Source of the DNA: Pseudoxanthomonas winnipegensis | Lineage (GTDB): Bacteria > Pseudomonadota > Gammaproteobacteria > Xanthomonadales > Xanthomonadaceae | Assembly (NCBI RefSeq): GCF_004283755.1 | Contig: NZ_SHMH01000002.1 | Span: 186,001-250,000, forward strand | DNA: 64,000 nt | Direction: 5' to 3' | Shown: one piece after another, positions 33,147 to 41,118 of the stretch | How positions within the stretch are numbered: the first letter of the stretch is position 1 | Layout of the letters: every line of letters starts with the position of its first letter | Program-made: the position numbers and the translations under genes | The notes under the pieces: model-generated | Databases searched by the model: none | The model's input: the letters and a program-made list of their open reading frames with translations, nothing else | Told to the model about the DNA's origin: nothing

Positions 33147-33479
33147 TCACTTGGTTTCGACGCGCCGGTACTGGTCGCTGCCGGTGTTGAGGTGGCCGTT
33201 GGCCTCATCGATGGCGAAGGTGACCGTCTCGCCGTCGTTGTTCACCTGCAGCGCGCCGTCCTTGTAGATGGCCGGGTAGCTGTCGGTCTGGGGTTTGCGG
33301 CTGAAGAACTTTGGCGTGGTGCTGCGGACCATGAAGGCCTCGCCGCTGCGCTCGATGTCCATCGTCTCGTCCTGCATCTGCACGTTGACCCAGTGGCCCA
33401 CGAACTTCTCGCCCTCCACCCTGGCGCAGCCGGACACCAGCAACGCCGTGGCCAGTGCGGCCCCCATCCACTTCATCAT
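33147..33479 (-). CDS. Second small lipoprotein upstream of the effector module
   Basis: The 110-residue product has a signal peptide with lipobox LVSGC and a compact beta-rich mature domain starting FVGHWVNVQMQDETMDIERSG. That opening (GxW, then strands describing a small barrel) is common in lipocalin-like immunity lipoproteins. It lies 161 bp upstream of the first lipoprotein gene on the same strand, so it may be a second immunity gene or unrelated. ATG 33479 follows a GGAG sequence. Confidence 0.65.
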   Translation of the reverse strand: MMKWMGAALATALLVSGCARVEGEKFVGHWVNVQMQDETMDIERSGEAFMVRSTTPKFFSRKPQTDSYPAIYKDGALQVNNDGETVTFAIDEANGHLNTGSDQYRRVETK

Positions 33480-33662
33480 CGTGTGTACTCCGTCAGTTGA
33501 TCTGGTGGCGAGGATGCAGGGCGGGGGATGTAGGGGAGGTCAAGGATGTAGCTCGGGGTAGTGGCAGGGGCCGGTGAGTCTTGCGAAGAAATTGCACCCT
33601 GACCACTGTTTTCGGTCGTCTGGCTCGGCTTTGCGCATGAGCCTTAGAGTCCCAATCTTCGA

Positions 33663-33986
33663 TCAGTATTCAACCTCAACATCTACGTCATCGACGCAAG
33701 TCTGATTACTAGAGTGATTGTCAGCTGTATGCCAAGGTCCATCTTGAGCAAGTACATCACTCAACTCGTCAATAAATAAGCATCGCCAATTTTCTGGTGA
33801 TCCTGGCCTTGCGTCTCGTCCGCTGCTGCTTGTGCCACCGAACTGGTAGAAAAGTGCCTTCTCTCTGCCATTTTTGTAGCCAATAACATGGGGGCACATT
33901 TCTCGTGGATGGCCGTGGTAGACAGCAAGGATCTGCTGCTTACTCAAGATCGCATTCCGGATAATTTGATAGGCGGGACTTGGCAC
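33663..33986 (-). CDS. Hypothetical protein of an AT-rich island (107 aa)
   Basis: GTG 33986 is preferred because GGAGGTGTTAA lies directly in front. The product begins PSPAYQIIRNAILSKQQILAVYHGHPREM, a pattern like a WYL-type ligand-binding beta fold, and has HVIGYKNGREKALFYQFGG in the middle. Proteins of this kind recur as orphans in genomic islands; function is unknown. Base composition is clearly more AT-rich than the surrounding chromosome. Confidence 0.6.
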   Translation of the reverse strand: MPSPAYQIIRNAILSKQQILAVYHGHPREMCPHVIGYKNGREKALFYQFGGTSSSGRDARPGSPENWRCLFIDELSDVLAQDGPWHTADNHSSNQTCVDDVDVEVEY

Positions 33987-34069
33987 TTAACACCTCCGTT
34001 GTGAGAAGTAGATTTTCTGGACTCAAAGAAATTTGGCCGAAAGCTAGAACTTAACGGCTCAAATTTCTC

Positions 34070-35392
34070 TCAGATTTTGCTTTTAACAGCCGTCTCAGCA
34101 ATTTTTACGATTGGGTCTCTAAGCTCTTTGAGAATCTCTAGCACCTCCTTCTTTGATATGGAATTTTCCGCTCTGCTTCTAACTGGATTCATGTGTATTT
34201 CTGCAAGAACCTTTTGCATGTAAAGCGAATAATCTTCGCCTCTGCTATCGCTGCTAGATATTTGATCTGAAAATCCAACAATAGATCTAACAAGTACGCT
34301 TTTGTATGCGTACTCCTCGGCTAGATTCCGCTGCTTAATATACTGCGAAGCAGAGAACCAAGCACCACCAATTAGGATGGGAATCAATGAGATGCGACCG
34401 ATAACAAGTTCAATCGTCGTTCCCGAACTCAGAGTCACCCAGATGCCGATGCCTATTGCCCCAGCAATAAATATTGCTGCCGCGATGATCCATGATCGAG
34501 TCGTCTTGTCTGACTTCGCTTCATTCTGCTTCTCGGTAAATGCTGCGCTTAGACCCTCTGCTGTTTTATATCCAAGTGCAACCCTGGCGCTTTCTATCAG
34601 AGAATTCGCATCTCCAAGAAGCTTGATTCTTTCATTAGAAAATGCGTCTAGAGCTGTCTTATAGTCGTTTGTTCTGACTTCTTGATTCTCAAGCTGCACT
34701 TCGCGGCTAGCAATTTTCTTTGCAAATTCTTCGATGCTGACCTGAAGGGCATCAACATCAAGCTTGCTTTCAGATATCTCTGCCTGAGACTTTTCGCAAT
34801 CTTGTTTAATTGATTCAATTTGGTCGAAAGACTGGGCGGATTCTTCGAGCTTTTGGGCGATTGAGGCGCTGGACTCGTCAATTTTACTAGTGGCTAGCTG
34901 GGCTTCTGCGATCGTTTCTTTCATCACTTCAAGCTCAGACTCCACCAAACTCTTAGTGTTTCTTAGCCGCTCAATCTCAGAGGCTAGGTCAAGAGCTTTT
35001 CGTTGCAGATGGTCCACATGATCTTCAAATGCAACCCTGCGCTCGTCCGAGTCGCGGACTCCATAGGCTCTTATTAGGGGTTTGATCTGCTCCAACACCG
35101 TCGCAGCGCTCGTCAGGTCCAAGTTCTTACAGTGATTTAGAAGATTGGCCAGATTCGAGTTGATCGAGCTTCGCTCTGAGTTGGTTGATTTCTTTAAAAA
35201 TTTTGCTGGCGCGGAGCAGAGTGTTTGGAGATCTATCAAGATTGAATCTATGCCGCCAACAATTGACTTGGCCGTATATTCTGACTCAGCACCAACACGT
35301 TGCGTTCCGAAATCATGAGTGCGCATCCTTTTCAATGCTTTTTTTATCTCAGATGAGTGTTCCTTCATCTGGTTTATCGACTTAATTTCCAT
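34070..35392 (-). CDS. Coiled-coil membrane protein of an AT-rich island (440 aa)
   Basis: No family was recognised. From ATG 35392 the first 300 residues are almost all coiled coil (VDHLQRKALDLASEIERLRN, then SLVESELEVMKETIAEAQLA). Two hydrophobic segments follow near 310-360 (WIIAAAIFIAGAIGIGIWVTL and LVIGRISLIPILIGGAWF), and a cytoplasmic helical tail follows those. This looks like a membrane-anchored sensor or scaffold. Codon use and GC content are far from those of its neighbours, showing recent transfer. Its place beside an Mrr-type nuclease raises the possibility of a defence role, which the sequence does not prove. Confidence 0.65.
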   Translation of the reverse strand: MEIKSINQMKEHSSEIKKALKRMRTHDFGTQRVGAESEYTAKSIVGGIDSILIDLQTLCSAPAKFLKKSTNSERSSINSNLANLLNHCKNLDLTSAATVLEQIKPLIRAYGVRDSDERRVAFEDHVDHLQRKALDLASEIERLRNTKSLVESELEVMKETIAEAQLATSKIDESSASIAQKLEESAQSFDQIESIKQDCEKSQAEISESKLDVDALQVSIEEFAKKIASREVQLENQEVRTNDYKTALDAFSNERIKLLGDANSLIESARVALGYKTAEGLSAAFTEKQNEAKSDKTTRSWIIAAAIFIAGAIGIGIWVTLSSGTTIELVIGRISLIPILIGGAWFSASQYIKQRNLAEEYAYKSVLVRSIVGFSDQISSSDSRGEDYSLYMQKVLAEIHMNPVRSRAENSISKKEVLEILKELRDPIVKIAETAVKSKI

Positions 35393-35500
35393 TTCAATCA
35401 AGGCCGAATATGTTTGGTATGTGTGGTTTTTTGCCTACATTGATCTTTAGGCTGTTCTGCTATGTTAGAAGAAAGGGGGCGGAGTGAATTTTCTATGTAT

Positions 35501-36340
35501 TCATCCAGTTCCCCGACATTTCGGAAACTGGCTACAGCCCAGGAAGTTTTCGCCAGTTTGGCGGTTGGTCCGCTGTACTAAGTCGCTGCCGCACCGCTGG
35601 CAAACGGAAGCCTCAACGCGCGCAGCCGCAGTCGGTGCCTCAAAGGCAACCATCGCCGGATTAACACGTGGTGTCACCGACACAGGTGCAGCCCCAGCCT
35701 GCCGCTGTACCACCCGGATCATCTCCAGCAGCCGTATGCCACTAACCAACTCAATCGGTTTGCCTTGGGCGAAGCGCTCAGCGTCTTTGGTGTAGCTGCC
35801 GATGCAGACGATCTTCACTGCGTGGGCGTGGTGATGGGCGAGCAGGCCGGCCATTTCGCGCACGACGCTGACGCCGATTTGCTGGCGCTTCCATTGCTTG
35901 CATTGCACCAGCGTGCGACGGCCGTCCTTGCGCAGGATGAGGTCGATGCCGCCATCGGCACCGCCCAGGCCGGTTTCCTCCACGGCATAGCCCTGGCGGC
36001 GGAAGGCTTCGCCCACCAGCAGTTCGAACTGGCGCCAGCCGCCTTGGCTGAGGCTTTCCAGATCGGTGCGCGTGTCGAGTAGCTTGCGGCGATGGCGGCT
36101 GCCGAGGAAGGACGCCAGCGCGCCGATCCAGCAGATGGCCAGCACCATCCACGCCAGCGGCGAGAGCATGGTGCCCGAGCCCTGATAGAAACCTTGGGCG
36201 AGCGGCCCGCCTTGCCGAGCCATCCACCAGTCAAAGCCGTAGCGGACCCCGATAAAGCCGATCAGGCCAGCGGCGACACCTACTGGCCACGGCAAGGCCG
36301 CGAATACTTCGATGCCGTTCTGCTTGCGCCTGCGTCCCAT
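35501..36340 (-). CDS. Mrr-type restriction endonuclease with membrane anchor and zinc finger
   Basis: The 279-residue protein has three parts. Two hydrophobic segments lie at about 15-35 and 60-80. A PD-(D/E)XK Mrr catalytic domain covers about 100-200, with FELLVGEAFRRQGY, GGADGGIDLILRKDG and the catalytic QCKQWK. A C-terminal topoisomerase-type zinc finger ends in CQRCGSDLV ... FLGCSQFPKCRGTG. Mrr-like enzymes cut foreign or modified DNA. Proteins with this membrane-nuclease-zinc finger layout are common in gammaproteobacteria. Confidence 0.82.
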   Translation of the reverse strand: MGRRRKQNGIEVFAALPWPVGVAAGLIGFIGVRYGFDWWMARQGGPLAQGFYQGSGTMLSPLAWMVLAICWIGALASFLGSRHRRKLLDTRTDLESLSQGGWRQFELLVGEAFRRQGYAVEETGLGGADGGIDLILRKDGRRTLVQCKQWKRQQIGVSVVREMAGLLAHHHAHAVKIVCIGSYTKDAERFAQGKPIELVSGIRLLEMIRVVQRQAGAAPVSVTPRVNPAMVAFEAPTAAARVEASVCQRCGSDLVQRTNRQTGENFLGCSQFPKCRGTG

Positions 36341-36502
36341 GCAAGACCCCCAAGTCCTTGCCCGAACAATAGCCTCCGGCAGGCTTCCTGTCAGCGGTGA
36401 GCGGGATTGTCCCGGTGAGTAGACGGAGCGGTTAAGACGTCGCGGCTACGGAGATGTGCCGTGAGCAATCAAGCGCGGCGCCTCACCAAAAGCCACCTGT
36501 GG

Positions 36503-36751
36503 TCAGCCGGCCAGTGCTCGCTCGAACTTCGAAACGAATGCCTTGAGAGAGGTTCCACAGGCGGTGCAGAAATCACGCAGTTGCAGCAGATCCATCCGCC
36601 GCTCACCGCGTTCGACATCGCTTACGTAGGACTGGGGACGGCCTAGTGCGGCGCTCAGGCCCACCTGCGTCAGCCCTGCAGCCAACCGGATATCGCGCAG
36701 CTGTTGAAGCAGGATTGCGTACTCCGCCTTATGGATCGACTTGGTGGACAT
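36503..36751 (-). CDS. XRE-family helix-turn-helix regulator
   Basis: An 82-residue, single-domain Cro/C1-type repressor. The HTH is LRDIRLAAGLTQVGLSAALGRPQSYVSDVERGERRMDLLQLRDFC. It lies between the Mrr gene and a divergent small gene at 36827, so the 75-bp space between may contain its operator. Its target is unknown. Confidence 0.85.
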   Translation of the reverse strand: MSTKSIHKAEYAILLQQLRDIRLAAGLTQVGLSAALGRPQSYVSDVERGERRMDLLQLRDFCTACGTSLKAFVSKFERALAG

Positions 36752-36826
36752 GGCAGGGAAAGTCGCGCGGGAGCAACGACGCTATATCCCCTTTTCAAAT
36801 ATCCGAAAAACAGATAAGTTCGGCTC

Positions 36827-37162
36827 ATGGACGCTCTGTCCGCCCTGTCGAGGAAGGGTGCCGTGACAACTTCTAGGGCCTTGAGAAAATCCGCCAAAGC
36901 CCGGGCGAAGGCCACCGCGCCGCCTAGTGCGACCTATGCGTTCGGCGCGACACAGGCGCAGATCGATCGGTTCCACCAGCTGCTGCGCACCATCAGCGCG
37001 CACAGCGACATGGTGGCGGTGTGCGCGGGCGCGCAGATGGACGACGCCAGCCTGAGCACGTTAGGGGAGAGCATCTTCGCTGCGGCGCACGAGGTGCGTG
37101 TGCTGGTCGATACGATTTACGCGCAGCGGCTGCGGGGCGGGGAGCCGCTGGCCGAGGGGTGA
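36827..37162 (+). CDS. Hypothetical protein (111 aa)
   Basis: The first 35 residues are Arg/Lys/Ala-rich. The rest is helical, with TQAQIDRFHQLLRTISAHSDM and LGESIFAAAHEVRVLVDTIYAQRL. No family can be named with confidence; helical proteins of this size with SIFAAA-type motifs are common in xanthomonads. It is divergent from the XRE regulator. Confidence 0.55.
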   Translation: MDALSALSRKGAVTTSRALRKSAKARAKATAPPSATYAFGATQAQIDRFHQLLRTISAHSDMVAVCAGAQMDDASLSTLGESIFAAAHEVRVLVDTIYAQRLRGGEPLAEG

Positions 37163-37199
37163 GCCGCCTGTGTGTCGAGATACAAAGGGGTTGTCAGGG

Positions 37200-37640
37200 C
37201 TAGGGGTTGCCCGCACCGAGCCGCGCCACCACGCGCCAGAACGCGTCGGCGTCTTCTGGGGGCACGGCGTTGATCAGAGAGCGCTGCACAGCGGAGGCGT
37301 GGACCCGGCGGGCGGCGCGGACGGCGTCGCGTCCGTCGGCGGTGGCGACGATCTGCCAGTTGGCGGTCGAGCCTTCGCGGCGCAGCAGCCCGCGCGTTTC
37401 CATGCGGGTCAGTTGACGCGAGAGCCGGCTGCGCTCCCAGCCCAGATCATCGGACAGACGCTGCTGGCGGATCTGGCCCGCGGGCGTTTCGACCACGCGC
37501 GTCAGCACGGAAAAGTCCGCCGCCGACAGGCCCGTGTGTGCGGTGATCTCCGCGACGACCGCGGCCATCACGGCCTCGGTGGCGCGCTTCCAGGCGATCC
37601 ATCGCTGCATGTCCTGTTCCGAAAGCCTGCTCATGCGCAT
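37200..37640 (-). CDS. MarR-family repressor of the divergent SDR gene
   Basis: The 146-residue product is a winged-helix MarR regulator: AADFSVLTRVVETPAGQIRQQRLSDDLGWERSRLSRQLTRMETRGLLRREG. ATG 37640 follows an AAGGCGGGG stretch; the frame open to 37751 runs into the neighbouring promoter. It is divergent from an SDR gene, and the space between holds two near-identical palindromes, so it most likely represses both genes and is released by a small ligand linked to the dehydrogenase's substrate. Confidence 0.85.
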   Translation of the reverse strand: MRMSRLSEQDMQRWIAWKRATEAVMAAVVAEITAHTGLSAADFSVLTRVVETPAGQIRQQRLSDDLGWERSRLSRQLTRMETRGLLRREGSTANWQIVATADGRDAVRAARRVHASAVQRSLINAVPPEDADAFWRVVARLGAGNP

Positions 37641-37648
37641 CCCCGCCT

Positions 37649-37664
37649 TGTTGACATGGCAACA
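37649..37664. promoter_or_regulatory. Palindromic operator 1, MarR/SDR intergenic region
   Basis: TGTTGACATGGCAACA is an inverted repeat (TGTTG...CAACA). It lies 9 bp upstream of the marR start codon and would block access to its promoter when bound. Confidence 0.75.
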
Positions 37665-37679
37665 ATAGCGGACGCATGC

Positions 37680-37695
37680 TGTTGACATGACAACA
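37680..37695. promoter_or_regulatory. Palindromic operator 2, overlapping the SDR start codon
   Basis: TGTTGACATGACAACA matches operator 1 at 15 of 16 positions and its centre lies 31 bp away, three helix turns. The SDR ATG (37687-37689) is inside it, so binding here would repress the SDR directly. Confidence 0.75.
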
Positions 37696-38430
37696 CAACG
37701 CACAGTACTCATCACCGGCGGCACGTCCGGCATCGGCCTGGGGCTGGCCAAGCGCTATGCCCAAGGCGGCGCGCGGGTCGTGATCACCGGCCGCTCCGCC
37801 GAGCGCCTGGGGCAGGCGCGGGCCGAGCTGCCCGGCTGCGTGACCATCGCCGGCGACCTGGCGCGCGCCGACGCGCGCGAGCGCCTGGCCGACCGCATCG
37901 TCTCCGAGCTGGGCGGCCTGGATGTGCTGGTGAACAATGCCGGCATCCAGCGTCGGGTCGACATCGCCCACGACACCGCGGCCTGGCCCGAGCGTCAGGC
38001 GGAGATCGATCTGCTGTTCTGCGCGCCGATCCACCTGGGCACCCTGCTGGTCCCGCTGCTGCGCGAGGCCCGCCAGGGTGGGCAGCTGGTCAACGTCACT
38101 TCAGGCGGCGCCTTCAATCCGCAGACTTTCGCGCCGGGCTACAGCGCGGCCAAGGCGGCGTTGCACAGCTACACGATGAATCTGCGCCGGGCCCTGGCCG
38201 GGACCGGCGTGACGGTCACCGAGCTGATCCCACCGGCGGTGGCCACCGCCCTGGCGGGGCCGGGACAGGCGCACGGCGCGGATCTGGACGCGTTCTGCGA
38301 TGCGGTGTTCCCGCGCATCGAGCGCGGCGAGGCCGAGGTCGGGTTCGGGCCCACCGACACGGCGGAGTTCCGCGAGCGTCTGTCCGCCGAGCATGCGCGG
38401 TTCGAGGCATTCGCCCGGCGCAACGGTTAG
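37687..38430 (+). CDS. Short-chain dehydrogenase/reductase under MarR control
   Basis: The 247-residue product has the SDR cofactor motif TGGTSGIG near the start, NNAG, and the catalytic Ser with YSAAK. The sequence resembles DltE-type SDRs. The gene starts inside operator 2 with no clear ribosome-binding site, so it may be translated from a leaderless or weakly initiated message. Substrate is unknown. Confidence 0.88.
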   Translation: MTTQRTVLITGGTSGIGLGLAKRYAQGGARVVITGRSAERLGQARAELPGCVTIAGDLARADARERLADRIVSELGGLDVLVNNAGIQRRVDIAHDTAAWPERQAEIDLLFCAPIHLGTLLVPLLREARQGGQLVNVTSGGAFNPQTFAPGYSAAKAALHSYTMNLRRALAGTGVTVTELIPPAVATALAGPGQAHGADLDAFCDAVFPRIERGEAEVGFGPTDTAEFRERLSAEHARFEAFARRNG

Positions 38431-38701
38431 GCGCTCGGGTCGGCACGTCATGCGGGCGTCGGGTACGAGCGTCTGCTGAACACGATTGGCGCGGCGGTGC
38501 CTGGTGGTCGATGTTCCACAGGTGCCATGTCGGCATCGGCGCTCGTGAGATTGCGCTCCGCCCCGCAAGCGCCGGCTGCATCGAGGGTGCAGCGCCAGCC
38601 TCGGCGATCCGGCCCGGGCGGGAAAGGACATGGACGAGCGGGCCTGCAGTCCCGCGTCGCAGCAGCAGCACCGCGGCCTGGATGGCGCCGCGGGTGTAAC
38701 G
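38431..38701. other. Intergenic region after the SDR gene
   Basis: No gene, repeat or hairpin was recognised in this 271-bp gap between convergent genes. It includes weak inverted repeats that are not convincing terminators. Confidence 0.4.
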
Positions 38702-39205
38702 CTACTGGCCCGAATTGTTGTCGGGCATCATCAGCACCAGCGGCGTACACGCGCTGGCGGAACAGCCAAAGGTGCGTACCACGTTGCCACGGGCCCACGT
38801 CGCGGTGGCGGCGGCATTGATCGTATAGGACCAGGTCTTGCCTTCCGCCTGCAGCTGGCCGCTGATCGTGCAGGGCAGGGCGTAGAACGCATCGCCTGTG
38901 CCGTCCGGATATTCGCGGCTGGCGCCGAAGAAGCGCGCGACGCCTTCGCGATCCAGCTTCCACGCCTTGCAGGCCGCTTCCAGTCCCGGATCCGCTGCAC
39001 GTCCCGCGTCCGGCGCGTAGACCGACGTGCCCACGCTCAGCACTTGGACGTTGCCGCTGCCTGCGGCGGCCGGCGCCGCGCCGGTGTCAGCGGGTCGGGC
39101 CTGCGGGCTGTTGCACGCCGCCAGCAGCGGCAGCGCCAGGCACGTACAGGCCATCGCCCTCGCCCGCAGTCTTGTAGGAAATGGTGTCGTGCTTGTAGAT
39201 GTCAT
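38702..39205 (-). CDS. Lipoprotein overlapping the amidase gene, candidate immunity protein
   Basis: From ATG 39205 the product has an Arg-rich n-region, a hydrophobic stretch and lipobox LLAAC. The mature part is beta-rich with a TCTISGQLQ-like strand run, ends FGCSASACTPLVLMMPDNNSGQ, and has cysteines suited to a periplasmic disulphide. Its first 119 bp overlap the 3' end of the amidase gene in another frame. Lying directly downstream of a peptidoglycan amidase, it is a natural candidate inhibitor; this is inferred from position. Confidence 0.68.
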   Translation of the reverse strand: MTSTSTTPFPTRLRARAMACTCLALPLLAACNSPQARPADTGAAPAAAGSGNVQVLSVGTSVYAPDAGRAADPGLEAACKAWKLDREGVARFFGASREYPDGTGDAFYALPCTISGQLQAEGKTWSYTINAAATATWARGNVVRTFGCSASACTPLVLMMPDNNSGQ

Positions 39206-40058
39206 GGTTGTCCAATCCATACTGCTGCTGCAGCACGCCGACCAGACGATTGATCGAGGCGGTCTGCTCGGCGGTCGGCGCGTCCCAGGTCTTGGTCGTC
39301 GCGTTGTAGGCGCCCACGACCTCGATCCCGATGCTGTCGCTGTTGTTGGGATAGCGGATGGGATAGGGGTTCGCGTTCTCGTGGCTGTTGATGGCCGTGG
39401 GCTTGAAGCCGGTCTGCGCGTGCCAGGTCTTGTCCGGCTCGATCAGCGTGCCTTCCTCGGCCCCGCGCGAGCGGATCTTGCCCACGTGCCAGGTCTGGTG
39501 GTCCAGGCTCGCGGTCTGATAGATGGTGCCGTCCTTGTCGATCAGGAAGTGCGCGCCGGCAGGCTGGCCGCCGGCGTTGTAGCCATCCAGCGTGCTTTTC
39601 GCCGTGGAGGATTCGGTGCGGTGCATCACGATGGCTTCCGGCGAGGTCAGCGCGCCATGTTCGAGCGCGGTGACGCGCGCATTGCGGATCTCCGGGACCG
39701 TGAGCATGCCGTCCTTGTCCACCTGGGAGGCAGGCAATGCGAAGGGTCGCAGGCTGTCCGCCGCTGGCGTCTGCGCGCTCGAGGTCGGCGCGCTGGCCCG
39801 CATGGGGTCCGCCCCATAAGGCGGCGTGTAGGTAGCGAAGACGGAGGGGACCTTCGCGGACGGATCGCCCAGCACCACCTGGCTGATCTGCTCCGGGAAG
39901 CGCGGATCGGCCTTGACCTGCGCATAGAGCGCGGCGGCGACGTTGGCGTTCTGGTCGCCCTGCCAGCGGTGCAGCCCCTCGACGCCCCGCAGCAGTTGCT
40001 GATACAGCGCGTGGTCGGGGTGGGAGGGATCGCTGGGCATCCGGTTCGGATCTGCCAT
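39087..40058 (-). CDS. Peptidoglycan amidase (Amidase_2 type) with N-terminal XVIPCD-like region
   Basis: The 323-residue protein starts at ATG 40058 behind AAAGGAGC. Residues 130-305 form an N-acetylmuramoyl-L-alanine amidase: IVMHRTES with His146, HQTWHVG with His187/191, SIGIEVVG with Glu246 and KHDTISYKTAGEG with His290. Residues 8-80 (DPSHPDHALYQQLLRGVEGLH, then VAAALYAQVKADPRFPEQISQVVL) follow the pattern of XVIPCD modules, here at the N-terminus. No Sec signal is present. Together this suggests a T4SS-delivered cell-wall toxin, paired with the overlapping lipoprotein. Confidence 0.75.
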   Translation of the reverse strand: MADPNRMPSDPSHPDHALYQQLLRGVEGLHRWQGDQNANVAAALYAQVKADPRFPEQISQVVLGDPSAKVPSVFATYTPPYGADPMRASAPTSSAQTPAADSLRPFALPASQVDKDGMLTVPEIRNARVTALEHGALTSPEAIVMHRTESSTAKSTLDGYNAGGQPAGAHFLIDKDGTIYQTASLDHQTWHVGKIRSRGAEEGTLIEPDKTWHAQTGFKPTAINSHENANPYPIRYPNNSDSIGIEVVGAYNATTKTWDAPTAEQTASINRLVGVLQQQYGLDNHDIYKHDTISYKTAGEGDGLYVPGAAAAGGVQQPAGPTR

Positions 40059-40298
40059 GTCAGCTCCTTTGCATGGTGGGGTGCGTCCCCTCTCGATACT
40101 AGCGCACGGGATCGAGCCCCCCGTTTTGTCCGGCGGCCAAATCGAGATGCGCATCCCTGATTCGCCGCGGTGCGATGCGACGCGGCGGGCCTGGCGCCGT
40201 CGGTGGCGACCGGCGCGCCGCGCAAGCGCTCGCGGCTGATGGCCTGCCGAATCCGCTGCCTGCCAGGCGTGTCGGCGACCGGGCGGCCGCTCGCGACA

Positions 40299-40838
40299 TC
40301 AGGCCTCGGAGGGCGTCGCGCTGCGCACGTAGCGCTCCACCGGCTTGCCGTGCAGCTCGGTGTTGCCGTCGAAATGCAGGCCCAGGCGCTCGGCCACGCG
40401 CCGCGAGGCGATGTTGCCCGGGTCGATGAGGGCGTGGAACTGCGGCTCGCGGCGGGTCTGGAAAACGTAGTCGAGGACGGCTGAGGCGGCCTCGCCGGCC
40501 AGGCCCTGGCCCCAGAACGGGCGGTAGATGCTCCAGCCCAGTTCCAGGCCGTTGTGGCCCTCGCGCAGGAAGGCGCCGACATGGCCGGCCGGCTCGCCGC
40601 CCTCGCGCAGCGTCACCGACCACCAGCCGGCGCCGTACAGCTGCCACATGCCCACGTGCGAGCAGAAGAAGCGCCAGGCGGTGGGGCGGTCGACCACGCC
40701 GAGGAACTCGGCGCTGATCGGGTCGGACAGGTGCCGGGCGAAGGGCTCGAAATCGCTGGCGCGGTATTCGCGCAGGATCAGCCGCGGCGTCTCCAGCAGG
40801 GGAACGGTCACGGCGGCGGCGGGCGTGGCAGGCGACAT
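40299..40838 (-). CDS. GNAT N-acetyltransferase, RimJ/RimL type
   Basis: Acetylates an amine (protein N-terminus or small molecule) from acetyl-CoA. The 179-residue form from ATG 40838 covers the whole domain: ETPRLILREYRASDFEPFARH at the start, LGWSIYRPFWGQGLAGEAASAVLDY with the acetyl-CoA loop, and IDPGNIASRRVAERLGLH. The in-frame ATG at 40901 adds 21 residues without similarity. Confidence 0.85.
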   Translation of the reverse strand: MSPATPAAAVTVPLLETPRLILREYRASDFEPFARHLSDPISAEFLGVVDRPTAWRFFCSHVGMWQLYGAGWWSVTLREGGEPAGHVGAFLREGHNGLELGWSIYRPFWGQGLAGEAASAVLDYVFQTRREPQFHALIDPGNIASRRVAERLGLHFDGNTELHGKPVERYVRSATPSEA

Positions 40839-41118
40839 GGAGGCGGGCCGATCGGGCGGGTGAGAAGCCGTATTGGGCCAGTCGGTGTCGATCCGGTGCA
40901 AGCGCGGTGCGTGGTGTTGCGGTCTTGCGCACGCGCGACCGAGGGCCTGCTCGCTTTCTCATCAGGCGAGGCGTTTGATGCTCTGCGCTCGTGCGCTAGT
41001 CACGTGAGTGGGTGTCGAAGCGAAGGCGCCGGCACCCCCACCTTCGGCCTGCCTCAGGCCGTCGGCCAACACCCAAGCGCAGGCCCCAATCATCCGCCTG
41101 AGCCCACCCGCCCCGCCC
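40839..41118. other. Intergenic region, nothing recognised
   Basis: No gene or repeat stands out. The interval separates the GNAT gene from the end of the TonB-like gene on the same strand. Confidence 0.4.

Noticed and set aside
40057-40298. Small plus-strand frames between the amidase and GNAT genes
   Set aside because: No ribosome-binding site or family, and codon pattern is that of random GC-rich sequence.
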